Shown here one piece after another: positions 43,295 through 53,569 of a stretch of 64,000 nt of DNA. The DNA is from Branchipolynoe longqiensis. Lineage: Eukaryota; Annelida; Polychaeta; Phyllodocida; Polynoidae. The DNA is taken from the NCBI GenBank assembly GCA_030323885.1, contig CM059199.1, forward strand, positions 74,113,050-74,177,049, read 5' to 3'. The position numbers and the translations under genes were made by a program. How positions within the stretch are numbered: the stretch's first letter is position 1; the number at the start of each line of letters is the position of its first letter. The notes below the pieces were generated by a model. The model ran no database searches, had not been told where the DNA came from, and saw only the letters and a list, made by a program, of their open reading frames with translations.

Positions 43295-43612
43295 CTGCTT
43301 GTGTTGTTTGTTTGTTGTTGTTTTACATCCTAGCAACATCTAAGGTCATATCAGGGCGGGTACCGACTTGTGACAGTGCGCACTCATGGCAACTTTATAG
43401 TGCTGCCCCACTGGAAGACCAGGCCGCCAGCACCATGAACTGATATCCCACTCAGTCACATTATGCTGACACAGTCTAATAATGCCGAGCACCTGGCTAG
43501 GAAGCGAGAAGTATCAATTTTAAAGTCATTGGTTTGACTCGAACCCGGTCCGCATCGATGATCTACCAACATGGGAGACGAACGCTCTAACTCATTCGGC
43601 CATCCCGTCTGG
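43295..43612 (-). mobile_element. SINE-1, full length with internal deletion
   Basis: Reverse orientation: GTTTTACATCCTAGCAACATC, CTTGTGACAGTGCGCACTCA, GTGCTGCCCCACTGG, CACATTATGCTGACACAGTC, then a deletion of about 22 bp (no CCAGTCCTTGCCC block), then the head ending CATTCGGCCATCCCGTCTGG. Confidence 0.85.
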
Positions 43613-43844
43613 TACTTTAGTTGTACACACTGAGCGCAGCCCCTCTATATCTCATTCCTGAAAGGAAATTTCAGACGAGACCTACACCTCTTTCCCACGG
43701 TTTGCCTGCCTTGTTTTTGGTTCCGTTACATTTGTTGATTAAATTTCAAGCTACCTAGTCCAATGAATGCATCCATATTTCGAAACACCAGCATTTAGGC
43801 GGATTTTATTCTGCAGATTCGACTTAGATACTAATCCACCAGTA
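43613..43844. other. no recognisable feature
   Basis: Single-copy-looking sequence between SINEs. No gene was seen. Confidence 0.3.
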
Positions 43845-43893
43845 CTGATATGACCTTAGCTGTTGCCAGGACGTACAACTCCAACAACCAACC
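43845..43893 (+). mobile_element. SINE-1 tail fragment
   Basis: GATATGACCTTAGCTGTTGC then CAGGACGTACAACTCCAACA, the terminal block of SINE-1, abuts the LTR-1 start at 43894. Confidence 0.7.
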
Positions 43894-44672
43894 TGTAATA
43901 GGTCTGAACTCGGCCGTCTGAACCCCAACCATTACTAGTCTCCACAGGTGTGTTCTGACATCTGTCTGTCAGTTCCCACCGATCGTTACTCTGAACAATT
44001 CATAAGGAATAAAGGAAGACAAGTCGCACAAGATTGACAGTGAAGAGATTTTGCTTTATTGGCATCAACCCCTGTTCACTGGTGACCTATCACCCTCACT
44101 CCTTACCAACTGCCCACACAGATCTGCATGACTCTTGCTTGTGTATATCAGAATCAGTGCCTACAACCCATTGAACCTGGGTCCAATGGTTGCTGCACAC
44201 AGCTCAGTGTCTTTTGGAATATATGTTGCTAGTTCAAGTGTAGAGAGTGGAGTGTTCTCCTAGAGTGCCTAGCCAATAGTGCCTAGAGTGGGGTCTGTAT
44301 GTCAGGTATAAGGAATGCAGGTGACTGGGCTCACACAGCCAGCCAATCAGACACCCTCTACAGCCTCGGTGGACAACGCCCTAATAGCGGGCAACTGTCA
44401 CGGAACCCCAGCTGCAGGTGGTGCCCATAATGTATGCAGGATGGCTGGGTGTGCTTGTCCATCGGTCCCGTGGTAACAGATAGTTGCAGACAGTTTCAAC
44501 AAAAATATATCAATGCTTCTCTCCGTCAATGCACTTTTTCTGGTGCAGGAAGGGAACATTTAATTAATTATAAACAGTCTCTTAAGTATGAACATCACAT
44601 CACAATCTCGGTCGGTATGTGTTATCACATTTCCACATAGGCGCTTATGTCACAAAGCGAGTGGGGCACCCA
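43894..44672 (+). mobile_element. LTR-1 family copy, 3'-truncated
   Basis: Starts TGTAATAGGTCTGAACTCGG. It carries AGATTGACAGTGAAGAG, TTTGCTTTATTGGCATCAAC, GCAGGTGACTGGGCTCACAC and CAAAGCGAGTGGGGCACCCA. It breaks at about 44672, before its terminus. Confidence 0.8.
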
Positions 44673-44762
44673 TTGATATTTTTCATTCCACTGCTCTTTT
44701 CCCTATCATAGTCATGCTGAGCACCAGACTAGCTTCCTACAAGTATACCATTGTCCATCATT
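44672..44762 (-). mobile_element. mosaic SINE fragment
   Basis: CATTCCACTGCTCTTTTCCC, TATCATAGTCATGCTGAGCA and CTTCCTACAAGTATACCATT are diverged reverse-complement SINE-1 head-side body joined to the SINE-2 tail start, as at 29565. Confidence 0.55.
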
Positions 44763-44838
44763 GTGTAAAAATATACAGATTTTCGGTTAAGAAAAGGCAT
44801 TATTATTCTTGGGCGACGGAGTGGGGACAATGTTAGGT
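44763..44838 (-). mobile_element. inverted LTR-1 3' terminus
   Basis: TGTAAAAATATACAGATTTTCGGTT is the reverse complement of the LTR-1 end (AACCGAAAATCTGTATATTTTTACA). It continues through TATTATTCTTGGGCGACGGA, the complement of the TCCATCGCCCGAGGATAATA block. It is the missing end of the truncated LTR at 43894-44672, now in the opposite orientation. Confidence 0.7.
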
Positions 44839-44919
44839 AAACTAAAAGCACTAGTATCCCACTCCCATTGTACATGATAATGAGTGGTGTGAAATATAGT
44901 GTATGTGTGTTATTCCCTG

Positions 44920-45215
44920 TACCTCCGGAGGGGATTGGTGACTCGACTGGGAACCGAACTCCCGATCACCCGCAGGCGAGGCTCGCGCTCTACCGATTCG
45001 GCCACCGCGCCCTGTAAATAGGAGTACCAACTTAATTGTGACAGTGTGCACTCATGCCAACTTTATGGTGCTGCCCCACTGGAAAGCTGGGCCACTGACA
45101 TTATGACCCGATATCAAACTCAGTCACATTATCCTGATACTGAGCAAATAAGTCCTTGCATTATCCTATTAATGCCGAAAGCCAGCCTAGGTAGCAATAA
45201 GTATCAATTCCGTAA
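44920..45215 (-). mobile_element. tRNA-like SINE head plus SINE-1 body fragment
   Basis: 44930-45010 is a well-preserved reverse-complement tRNA-like head: B box complement GGGAACCGAACTCCC, A-box complement CGCTCTACCGATTCGGCCAC. 45020-45215 is a SINE-1 body (TTGTGACAGTGTGCACTCAT, GCTGCCCCACTGG, CACATTATCCTGATACTGAG) whose own head is missing. They are two elements side by side. Confidence 0.7.
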
Positions 45216-45719
45216 GTCATTAATTCCACTTGGTTGGGGCGCCAATGTACAATCTCCCCCACCGGAAGCGAGCCAGCAGTCTTAGCGATTCGCCTGTCCC
45301 ATCCGGTGTACTATGCAAGAAGGTAAATGCTATTATTATCTGTCGCGGTAGTATATTTGCAGTCGACTGCGGTCAGGTACCAGTGGTGAACAGACTTCCA
45401 TGGGGCCCAGCAACCGCTAGGTACCAGGTTAATACTGACGCAGGTTGGAACGTTTTCAATCAACCAGAATGCTTTGCGCAGAGATAATCACACGCAGCGA
45501 AGGCATCAGTCAGGTCCTGTTCTACTAACTAGTGTTGTGTGTGGGGGGGGGGAGTGATGATGAATGTGGGAAATATTGTAAGCCCTGCCACATTTTGTGG
45601 ATGGCAATTGGTATTTTTCACCAAAAAAAACCCTAATCCCCATATTTCCCGCTTTTATTTTGTAATATCCCACCAAAGATTCATTTTAGCTTGCTTAACA
45701 ATTATTTGTGTTCTCTGTG
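45216..45719. other. no recognisable feature
   Basis: No gene was seen. A G9 run lies at about 45544. GATGAATGTGGGAAATATTGT near 45559 is shared with the tRNA-like repeat flank at about 59165. Confidence 0.35.
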
Positions 45720-46020
45720 GCGGATTGGTTAGAGTGTCTGACTTTTTTCTAGGTCGGACTCCTAATCTGAAGGTCAGTGGTTCGATTCCCTGTGCCCCCA
45801 ACTCTGCCAATTTGGATTATCACCGCTGTGTATAACTTACAGCATCATCAAGGCCAGTTGCTCCTATACCATATCTATGTGGTGTAGGAGGTTAAAAATC
45901 CCTTCGGCCGGTAAAAGTGTAGACTCGGGATTTCTATCGACAAACTGTCTAATGGTGAAAACAAGGCTATTCAGGCTTATCCATGATAGGCAGTATAAAT
46001 CTTCAACAACAACAACAAAA
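45720..46020 (+). mobile_element. SINE-2, full length
   Basis: Head GGATTGGTTAGAGTGTCTGA with B box GGTTCGATTCCCTGTGCCCC, then CAATTTGGATTATCACCGCT, GTGTATAACTTACAGCATCA, ATCTATGTGGTGTAGGAGG, GTTAAAAATCCCTTCGG, and a CAACAACAACAAC tail. The 3' part differs from the copy at 35150. Confidence 0.85.
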
Positions 46021-47270
46021 TTTATATCAAAACGGACCAGAATGCAGCATTTTGTATCACTTGTCTTCAACATAAATATATATCCTCGGTGAGGCTCCCG
46101 CGCACGCCCACTGTGGAAGGGGCAACCACCCCCCTCCTGCACCCCACCTTCAACCATGCTATTTCTCCCTATTTATAATTTGTGTATTATGAAAATCTTC
46201 CTACTCACACTCAAATCTAGTTGGCCCCTCTATATACACCAGATAAAACAACAATAAAATTACTTCAAAACCACACGTCTTTTTATCATATCAATATAAA
46301 ACAGTTCCCGCTTTCCAAGTGTGAGGTGGTGGGATGCGAACCCCGGAGTTCAAGTGATGATTTGCCAATTGATACTGGTCACTACATAGCCTGATAATTG
46401 GCATTTCTGGGATAATGCAAGCATCGGTAGCATGATGAAGACTAGATACAAGATTCACCCCGTACTGCTGCAGTAGCCACAGGAGGGGTGCATACCAGCG
46501 TTATGTAAAAGCTGGCGAAAAAACGGGTCGAAGAATTGAGAGCCTAATTTAACAATCTAACAAGCAACATTTATTCTTTACCTATATCTTATTATTTACC
46601 CGCTACTTTTGAGTTTAAAAATATAATATAATATCTAGTTTAATAAGATTTAAAAGTGAAATCGACGGCGTTCTGCGGCCGCCATCTTGTCTTTTTGCAT
46701 TCTCGCCCAGTTCACCAACTCTGCGCCTATAGAAGTATTCATTTGATACTGGAGCCACATATGGAGCCTCACTTTCATACTGTAGCCTCACTTTCATATT
46801 AATGCTATTTTCCCCCGTATTTACATAAGGCTGGTCTTCACCCGTGTACTACAACGGGTGAATCTTTTATCTAGATGAAGACCAATTGTCCACAGATGAA
46901 ATTGCAGCAGTTTAAATCAACAGAATTAATACATATTATATAACCCTGACAAGTAAATAAAAACATGGCTTGCACCAAATTGATTATAATATTAATCCAT
47001 ATATAACACTTTTTGTTTTGACACTAAATTATACATTATTCTGTTGCTTTCTCTCAGACGTTAGCTCCTGGGGAACAAACATAAATAATGAACACATTTG
47101 TCTGGATGAATTACTCACACAATACAAAATACAGAATGCAGATTTTGCTAAGAAAAACCTACTTGCTGTTTCCCAAACAGCAATACCGACAACAATGCAA
47201 ACATGAAAACTCTAATCAAATGACCAACTTTCTATTCTGTGTTGCACACAGCGGTGCACTGTTGCTATAC
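46021..47270. other. AT-rich non-coding stretch
   Basis: No gene or clear repeat. GGCGGCCGCCATC-like CpG at 46675 is isolated. Short ORFs (for example 46970-47206) show no motif. Confidence 0.35.
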
Positions 47271-47271
47271 A

Positions 47272-47612
47272 TCTTGTTTGTTTGTCGTTGTTTTACGTTC
47301 TAGCAACATCTAAGGTCATATCAGGATGGGTACCGAGTTGTGACAGTGTGCACTCATGGCAACTTTATAGTGCTGCCCCACTGGGAAATCAGGCCGCCAG
47401 CATGATGACCAGGTATCCCACCCAGCCAGTCACATTATCCTGACACGGATCTAACCAGTCCTTGCCCTATCCTATTAATGCCGAACGCCAGGCTAGGAAG
47501 CGACAAATATCAATTTTAAAGTGATCGGTTTGATTCGACCAAGAACCGAACTGTCCGAGCTTCAGCATGCGAGGCACGCGCTCTACCGATTAGGCGACCT
47601 CGCCCGGTTGTT
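47272..47612 (-). mobile_element. SINE-1, full length
   Basis: Reverse orientation: GTTTTACGTTCTAGCAACATC, GTTGTGACAGTGTGCACTCA, GCTGCCCCACTGGGAAATCA, CCAGTCCTTGCCCTATCCTA, GGAAGCGACAAATATC, with a head containing CTCTACCGATTAGGCGACC. The head differs from the CATTCGGCCATCC subtype, so SINE-1 has at least two tRNA-head subfamilies. Confidence 0.85.
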
Positions 47613-47734
47613 ATGAAAATGAGAGTGAGACCGGTCGATTAACAACTCACCAACACCCACAGACACCCCCACCCCACAACCTCATTGCACCACACAGGTG
47701 GCTGGGACAATAATAGAAGCTTGCCATTGATGCG

Positions 47735-47800
47735 GATTTGTTTTGTTTGTTTGTTGTTTTACGGCCTAGCAACATCTAAGGTCATATCAGGACAGTGGGA
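47735..47800 (-). mobile_element. SINE-1 tail fragment
   Basis: TTTTACGGCCTAGCAACATC, TAAGGTCATATCAGGACAG, then unrelated sequence. Confidence 0.7.
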
Positions 47801-47837
47801 GTCTGTTGTTTGTGTGTAAGGGATGCAGTCACCATGC

Positions 47838-48168
47838 GGGATTGCCGAATGAGTTAGAGTGTCCGACTCCCGTGTTAGCCGACCATGGGATCATGTGTTC
47901 GAGCCCTCGTCGAGTCAAACCAATGACTTAAAAATTGATACTTGTTGCTTCCTAGCCTGGCGCTCAGCATTATTAGGATAGGGCAAGGACTGGTTGGCTC
48001 AGTGTCAGGATAATGTGACTGAATTGGATATCAGGTCATGGTGCTGGCGGTCTGGCCTTCCAGTGGAGCAGCACTATAAAGTCGCCATGAGTGCACACTG
48101 TCACAAGTAGGCCCCCGTCCTGATATGACTGTAGATGTTGCTAGGACGTAAAACAACAACAAACAAAC
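47838..48168 (+). mobile_element. SINE-1, full length, well preserved
   Basis: Head GGGATTGCCGAATGAGTTAG with B box TGTTCGAGCCC, then GTCAAACCAATGACTTAAAA, GGCAAGGACTGGTTGGCTCA, GTGTCAGGATAATGTGACTG, GCACTATAAAGTCGCCATGA, GACTGTAGATGTTGCTAGGA and CGTAAAACAACAACAAACAA. It is one of the best copies for building a consensus. Confidence 0.9.
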
Positions 48169-48252
48169 AGTCGCTGTTCTCCATCCCGATCTGCTGTTCA
48201 GCATTTGCTTATATGTACCCACCCCCCACCCCCACAAACAATCCACCCACCA

Positions 48253-48575
48253 CCAGGCACGGAGACCTAATCGGTAGTGCGTGGGCCTCGCATGTGGAAG
48301 GTCGGGAGTTTGGTTTCTTGGTGGAGTCAAATCAATGACTTACAAAATGTATACTTGTCGCTTCCTAGCCTGGCACTCAACATTAGTAGGATAGTGAAAG
48401 GACTGGGTAGCTCAGTGTCAGGGTAATTTGACTGAGTGGGATATTGGGTCATGGTGCTGGCAGTTGTGTTTTCCCAGTGAGGCAGCACTATAAAAGTTGC
48501 CATGAGTGTGGACTGTCACAAGATGATACCCGTCCTGATATGACCTACGATATTCCTAGGACATAAAACAACAAG
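48253..48575 (+). mobile_element. SINE-1, full length, second head type
   Basis: Head GACCTAATCGGTAGTGCGTG with B box GGGAGTTTGGTTTC, then CTTGTCGCTTCCTAGCCTGG, GGGTAATTTGACTGAGTGGG, CACTATAAAAGTTGCCATGA and TTCCTAGGACATAAAACAAC. Confidence 0.85.
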
Positions 48576-48609
48576 CTTCCATGTCCCTCGTCCTGATATG
48601 ACCTTAGAT

Positions 48610-48793
48610 GAATCTGATGAAACTCCCAGGTGCAAAACTCCGTCAACGCCTATCCACAAATTTAGATGAACGTTGGAATCAAACCATGAAACAATTAAGT
48701 TGTTTATATTCTTATTGTTGGGTCATTGTTCCATAATCATTTCATCATAAGAAAAGTGGAATTAGTGATAATAAAGATTACCTTGAGGAAATA
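48610..48793. mobile_element. MITE-B fragment
   Basis: CAGGTGCAAAACTCCGTCAA, GTTGGAATCAAACCATGAAA, TCATAAGAAAAGTGGAATTA and GATTACCTTGAGG match, in reverse complement, the element at 55185-55455 over about 180 bp. Confidence 0.65.
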
Positions 48794-49590
48794 AAATCTG
48801 TTAATTTAATTAAATTTGTCCATTAGTATTTAGGGGGTTTGGCGGCTGAACATACTTAAGCAACGTTCCTGCTTCAACCTCAAACGACTGCACTATTTTC
48901 AGGATGTTTGGAATTAGCGCATGCAACAGCATAGATCTATCCATCTGGCGAAATATAATCTATTATGTGAGTCAACATTGAGATAATATATCAATAATTA
49001 TTAAATGAGTTATTAAATACCCAAATAGTATTTATATTACATTATCTTTATGTCAATGCCTATATTAAAATTGCTTTTTTCGGCGTCATTAAATTAAGCA
49101 CTTTTTTCATTTCCGTTTGTATCCCTCAATATAATTAAAGATTGAAAGCGAAACATATGTAAGAAACACTATAATTACCCAATACTAGAATTAAGTTCAC
49201 CAGGTTAAACTTGGTATTGGGCACTAACTCTTTATTACTGGGGAGAGCCGTGAACGCTGTTATTAACCGGATGTGACGCCATTGATGGGGTGACCGGAAA
49301 TTGATGGGGAGATCCGCTGGTTCCGGAAATGCAGGGTGTAGGCAGAAATATACCTAACCCAGTCGCTTCCATCAACATTGTTTTTATATATTTTTTTTAT
49401 TGAGGCTGTATTTATACTATCCATAGCATATAAGCCCGGGTACCCAGGCTTGTGTTCAATGCTGACCAGTTGTAGTGTTGGTGTTATCTTACCACAAAGT
49501 GGCTGCTGATAAGGTATTTGATTGCCTGCATTTCAGTAGCAGATAATTGGTTGCTCTACCTCTATCTGTATATGCCCGTCTATCCCGGAA
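48794..49590. other. no recognisable feature
   Basis: AT-rich non-coding sequence. No gene or repeat family was seen. Confidence 0.3.
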
Positions 49591-51712
49591 GCCTTCACTG
49601 TATAATACTGCTACTGTATGCAACAACATCTTGTAATATGTCGGGACTCGGCCGTCTGAACCCCAAACATTACTAGTTTCCACAGGTTTGTTCTGACAAC
49701 TGTCTTTCAGTTGCCCCCTGTCATTACTCTCAACAACTCATAAGAAATAAAGGAAGACAAGTTGTGCAAGATTGACAGTGAAGAGGAATTATTGGAATCA
49801 ACCCCTGTTCACCTACTGGCGACCTATCACCCTCCTCCTTTCCAACTGCCCATATAGATCCGCATGACTATTGCTAGTGGAAATTAGAATCAGTGCGTAC
49901 AGCCCATTGAACCTGAGTCCAATGGTTGTGGCACACAGCTCAGTGTCTTTGGAATAGCTGTTGCTCGTCTAAGAAAGTGGAGTTGTCTCTAGGAGTGCTT
50001 CTCCCAGAGTGTTTCATCTGGGGTCTGTGTGTCAGGTACAAGGAATGCAGGTGACTGGGCTCACACAATCAGACACCCTCTACAGCCTGGGGGCGATGCC
50101 TTAATAGGGGGCAGCTGTCACTCAACCCAGCTGCAGGTGGTGTCCATAATGTATGCAGGATGGCTGGGTGTGCTTGTCCATTGGTCCCGTGGTAACAGAT
50201 AGTTGCAGACAGTTACAACAAAGATATATCAATGGTTCTCTCCCTCAATGCACTCTTTCTGGTGCTGGAACATTTAAATAATTATTAACTGTCTCTTAAG
50301 TATGAACATCACATCACAATCTCGGTCGCTATGTGTTATCACATTTCCACATAGATGCTTGTCACAAAGCGAGTGAGGCACCCATTGCTTCTCTGTTACA
50401 TAATCCTTGTCCTCATTTCATCGCCCGAGAATAATAATGTTATGTGCCAATATATAAATCTGACCCGAAAATCTGTATACTTTTACAATCTGTTCATAAT
50501 ACTGTTACTTCCTGTAATACTATCACTTAATGGAACATCATCTGATTATAATACTGCTACATCCTCTCACACCTCATGTATATAATAATGTTACTTCCTG
50601 TAGAAACATCAGTTTATAATACTGCTACTTCATGCAACAACATCTGCTTATAATACTGCTACTTCATGCAACATGATCTGCTTGTAATACTGCTACTTCA
50701 TGGAACAACACCTGTTTTTAATACTCCTACTTCATGCAACAACATCTGCTTATAATACTGCTACTTCATGCAACATGATCTGCTTGTAATACTGCTACTT
50801 CATGGAACAACACCTGTTTTTAATACTCCTACTTTATGCAACAACATATGTTTATAATACTGCTCATTTATGCAACACAATCTGCTTGTAATACTGCTAC
50901 TTCATGGAACAACACCTCTTTTTAATACTCCTACTTTATGCAACAACATATGTTTATAATACTGCTACTGTATGCACCATGATCTGCTTATAATACTGCT
51001 ACTTCATGGAACAACACCTGTTTTTAATACTCCTACTTTATGCAACAGCATATGTTTATAATACTGCTACTTTATGCAACACAATCTGCTTATAATACTG
51101 CTACTTCATGGAACAACACCTGTTTTTAATACTCCTACTTTATGCAACAACATATGTTTATAATACTGCTCATTTATGCAACACGATCTGCTTATAATAC
51201 TGCTACTTCATGGAACAACACCTGTTTTTAATACTCCTACTTTATGCAACAACATATGTTTATAATACTGCTACTTTATGCAACATGATCTGCTTATAAT
51301 ACTGCTACTTCATGGAACAACACCTGTTTTTAATACTCCTACTTTATGCAACAACATATGTTTATAATACTGCTACTTTATGCAACACGATCTGCTTATA
51401 ATACTGCTACTTCATGGAACAACACCTGTTTTTAATACTCCTACTTTATGCAACAACATATGTTTATAATACTGCTCATTTATGCAACACGATCTGCTTG
51501 TAATACTGCTACTTCATGGAACAACACCTGTTTTTAATACTCCTACTTTATGCAACAACATATGTTTATAATACTGCTCATTTATGCAACACGATCTGCT
51601 TGTAATACTGCTACTTCATGGAACAACACCTGTTTTTAATACTCCTACTTTATGCAACAACATATGTTTATAATACTGCTACTTTATGCAACATATGTTT
51701 AGGGGCGTTCTG
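49590..51712 (+). repeat. minisatellite 3, about 36-bp monomers in about 107-bp trimers, split by LTR-1
   Basis: Monomers read TATAATACTGCTACTTTATG then CAACACGATCTGCT. From about 50900 on, three monomer types (CTTTATGCAAC, CTTCATGGAACAACACCTG, TTTAATACTCCTAC) alternate in strict order as an approximately 107-bp trimer repeated about ten times. The first monomer at 49595-49631 lies left of the LTR at 49632-50487, so the LTR entered the array. Confidence 0.95.
49632..50487 (+). mobile_element. LTR-1 solo LTR, complete (856 bp)
   Basis: TGTAATATGTCGGG to CTGTATACTTTTACA with a perfect 4-bp target duplication ATCT (49628-49631 and 50488-50491), both within minisatellite 3. It carries the family blocks AAGATTGACAGTGAAGAGG, GCAGGTGACTGGGCTCACA and TCATCGCCCGAGAATAATAA. 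No internal domain is present, so it is a solo LTR or a short non-autonomous element. Confidence 0.85.
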
Positions 51713-52654
51713 ATCACTGCCCCTCTGTTAATCGGTGCTGCTAACATACATCATCGTTCTCCACTGAAGCTTCACCATGTATGGGTTGTTTGTAAATAGC
51801 ATGTTTTTTGTGTGCATATCGCCAAAGACCTATATGACGCGATGGTTTTTACTAGTTTGGTCACTTCGACCAGAGTGGCATCCATTTTGAATCACCCAAC
51901 TACCATTAGATAGTGCCACCAATATGGTTTACCACATAATGGTACAGATGGATTTCGCCACATGGCAGCGCTGTATTGAAACGGGACCATGCACGAGTCC
52001 GGAATATAGCATAGAAGTAGATATATACACATTCTCTGAATAGAGTCAGAGAGTGTGAATATATACGGATAGTATATATCGCAGGTATAATGCCTGTAGA
52101 GTCCTGCAGTCCCCTCCCCCCATGCTGTCCAGGTAAGGTGGTGGAACCCTCATCATGTACCATTCTGCCTCATGCGCGGCGTCTAGCCTCCACTCGCTCG
52201 GACAAATTAATAAGGAGTGCATACTTGTCTCTATCGCTATTATACTCATCTCTACCTCTAGCCAAAGACCCTATAATACTAAGATGGCTCACTCAGCCTG
52301 TACTGTGTAATCAAAATGATCAAACGCACCACTTGGTGTGCTGGCTGTTCTCTTGGTTAAACAGGTGCTATATTATATGTATAAATGTATATATGAATGT
52401 GAAAGATGTGTGATGATGGCGATGCTGATAATGATCCTGATGATGCTGGGTATGTGTTCATAGCAATTTCATATTGATGTGTCTTCATAGTTAGCTATCT
52501 CATGTATAATATAATTGTATGTGTTTACATGTGAAACACCAGCCAGCAGCCGAGCTGATCAAACCCACCATGAGGTGGCACTGCAAAATTTACATTACCA
52601 TGGGAGAGATAGGGGTTGAGCCGTCTTAGTATTATAGGATCTTTGCTCTAGCTG
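51713..52654. other. non-coding with a partial inverted repeat
   Basis: ACCCTATAATACTAAGATGG with GATCAAACGCACCACTTGGT (52268-52335) is inverted at 52550-52645 (GATCAAACCCACCATGAGGT, TCTTAGTATTATAGGATC). The arms are imperfect. No gene was seen. Confidence 0.5.
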
Positions 52655-52785
52655 AGATACATTAAGGCCCACTCATGGACATCACTCTCACAGCAAAGAG
52701 CTAAATCGAGAGCGGCAGTCACGTAATGAAAGCAGTCTTTGTCGCATCGCGACCAACAGCATAATGATGATGATGATGATCTCTA
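52655..52785 (+). mobile_element. LINE 3' terminus with (GAT)n tail
   Basis: CCCACTCATGGACATCACTC, GAGCTAAATCGAGAGCGGC, CAGTCTTTGTCGCATCGCGA and (GATGAT)n match the reverse complement of 34797-34920. It is a 5'-truncated copy of only about 130 bp. Confidence 0.75.
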
Positions 52786-53084
52786 TCCTGTACCTAAGAT
52801 AACATAAGAATTATAATATATATATAATGTCAGTTCAACACAAAATTGGTCCAGCGATTGATGCGGAGCCTAGCTTTAACCCATGCTCTATAATAAGTAT
52901 ATGTGTATAATAAGTCAGTTTTATATTAGCTAGTATCCACTTGTCCCTGAGAAAGTCCTGAAACTGCAGCCCCGAGTGTTGCCAGGCATACAACCATGGT
53001 GCGTGCCCTTCTGAGCAGTGTAAATCTACATCATTTGCTCTCATCCTCCTACTTTGAGTGCACCCATATCATCGTTTTCCTTCC

Positions 53085-53225
53085 TCATTCCACCACTCCT
53101 TGCTCTATCCTATTTATGTCAAGCACCAGCTTAGGTACCGCTAAAGAAAACACTTTTAAACAATCGCTTTGAACTCTATCAGGACTCGAACCGGGCATTG
53201 AACCCATTGGACCATCTAATCTAGT
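53085..53225 (-). mobile_element. mosaic SINE fragment
   Basis: CCTCATTCCACCACTCCTTG, CTCTATCCTATTTATGTCAA, GGACTCGAACCGGGCATTGA and CCATTGGACCATCTAATCT form a diverged reverse-complement SINE head with the SINE-2-type end at its left. Confidence 0.6.
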
Positions 53226-53568
53226 GTGGGTTCAGTACAACTGTGTTTACAGTTATCCTACATGGGATAAAACCACCATTTCCGGTATGTGTTTATACCA
53301 ATTAGCATTATTGTCGATTATGCATCGAATGACAAGTGAGTCCACATTCCACCCCTTTCGCTAGGTCGAGTAGCCCACGAGCTCCTGATTGGCTACATTA
53401 TTTCTGGCCCATTCCGCTAGTTAGTGGCATGAGAAAACTTTTTTCCTGCACATCCTCCGATCTACAATCTTCTTGTTTATCTCCAATGTTTTTCACTCCA
53501 CTTAAGCGGTTTATTTAGTCCAGTTTGGCCCATTCATTTGATTACATATTTCAGTTACCTACATTATA
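53226..53568. other. no recognisable feature
   Basis: No gene was seen. It precedes minisatellite 4. Confidence 0.3.
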
Positions 53569-53569
53569 T

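Noticed and set aside
44930..45010. Functional tRNA gene on the minus strand
   Set aside because: It is the head subtype used by SINE-1 copies (CTCTACCGATTCGGCCAC). There is no terminator, and it sits among SINE fragments.
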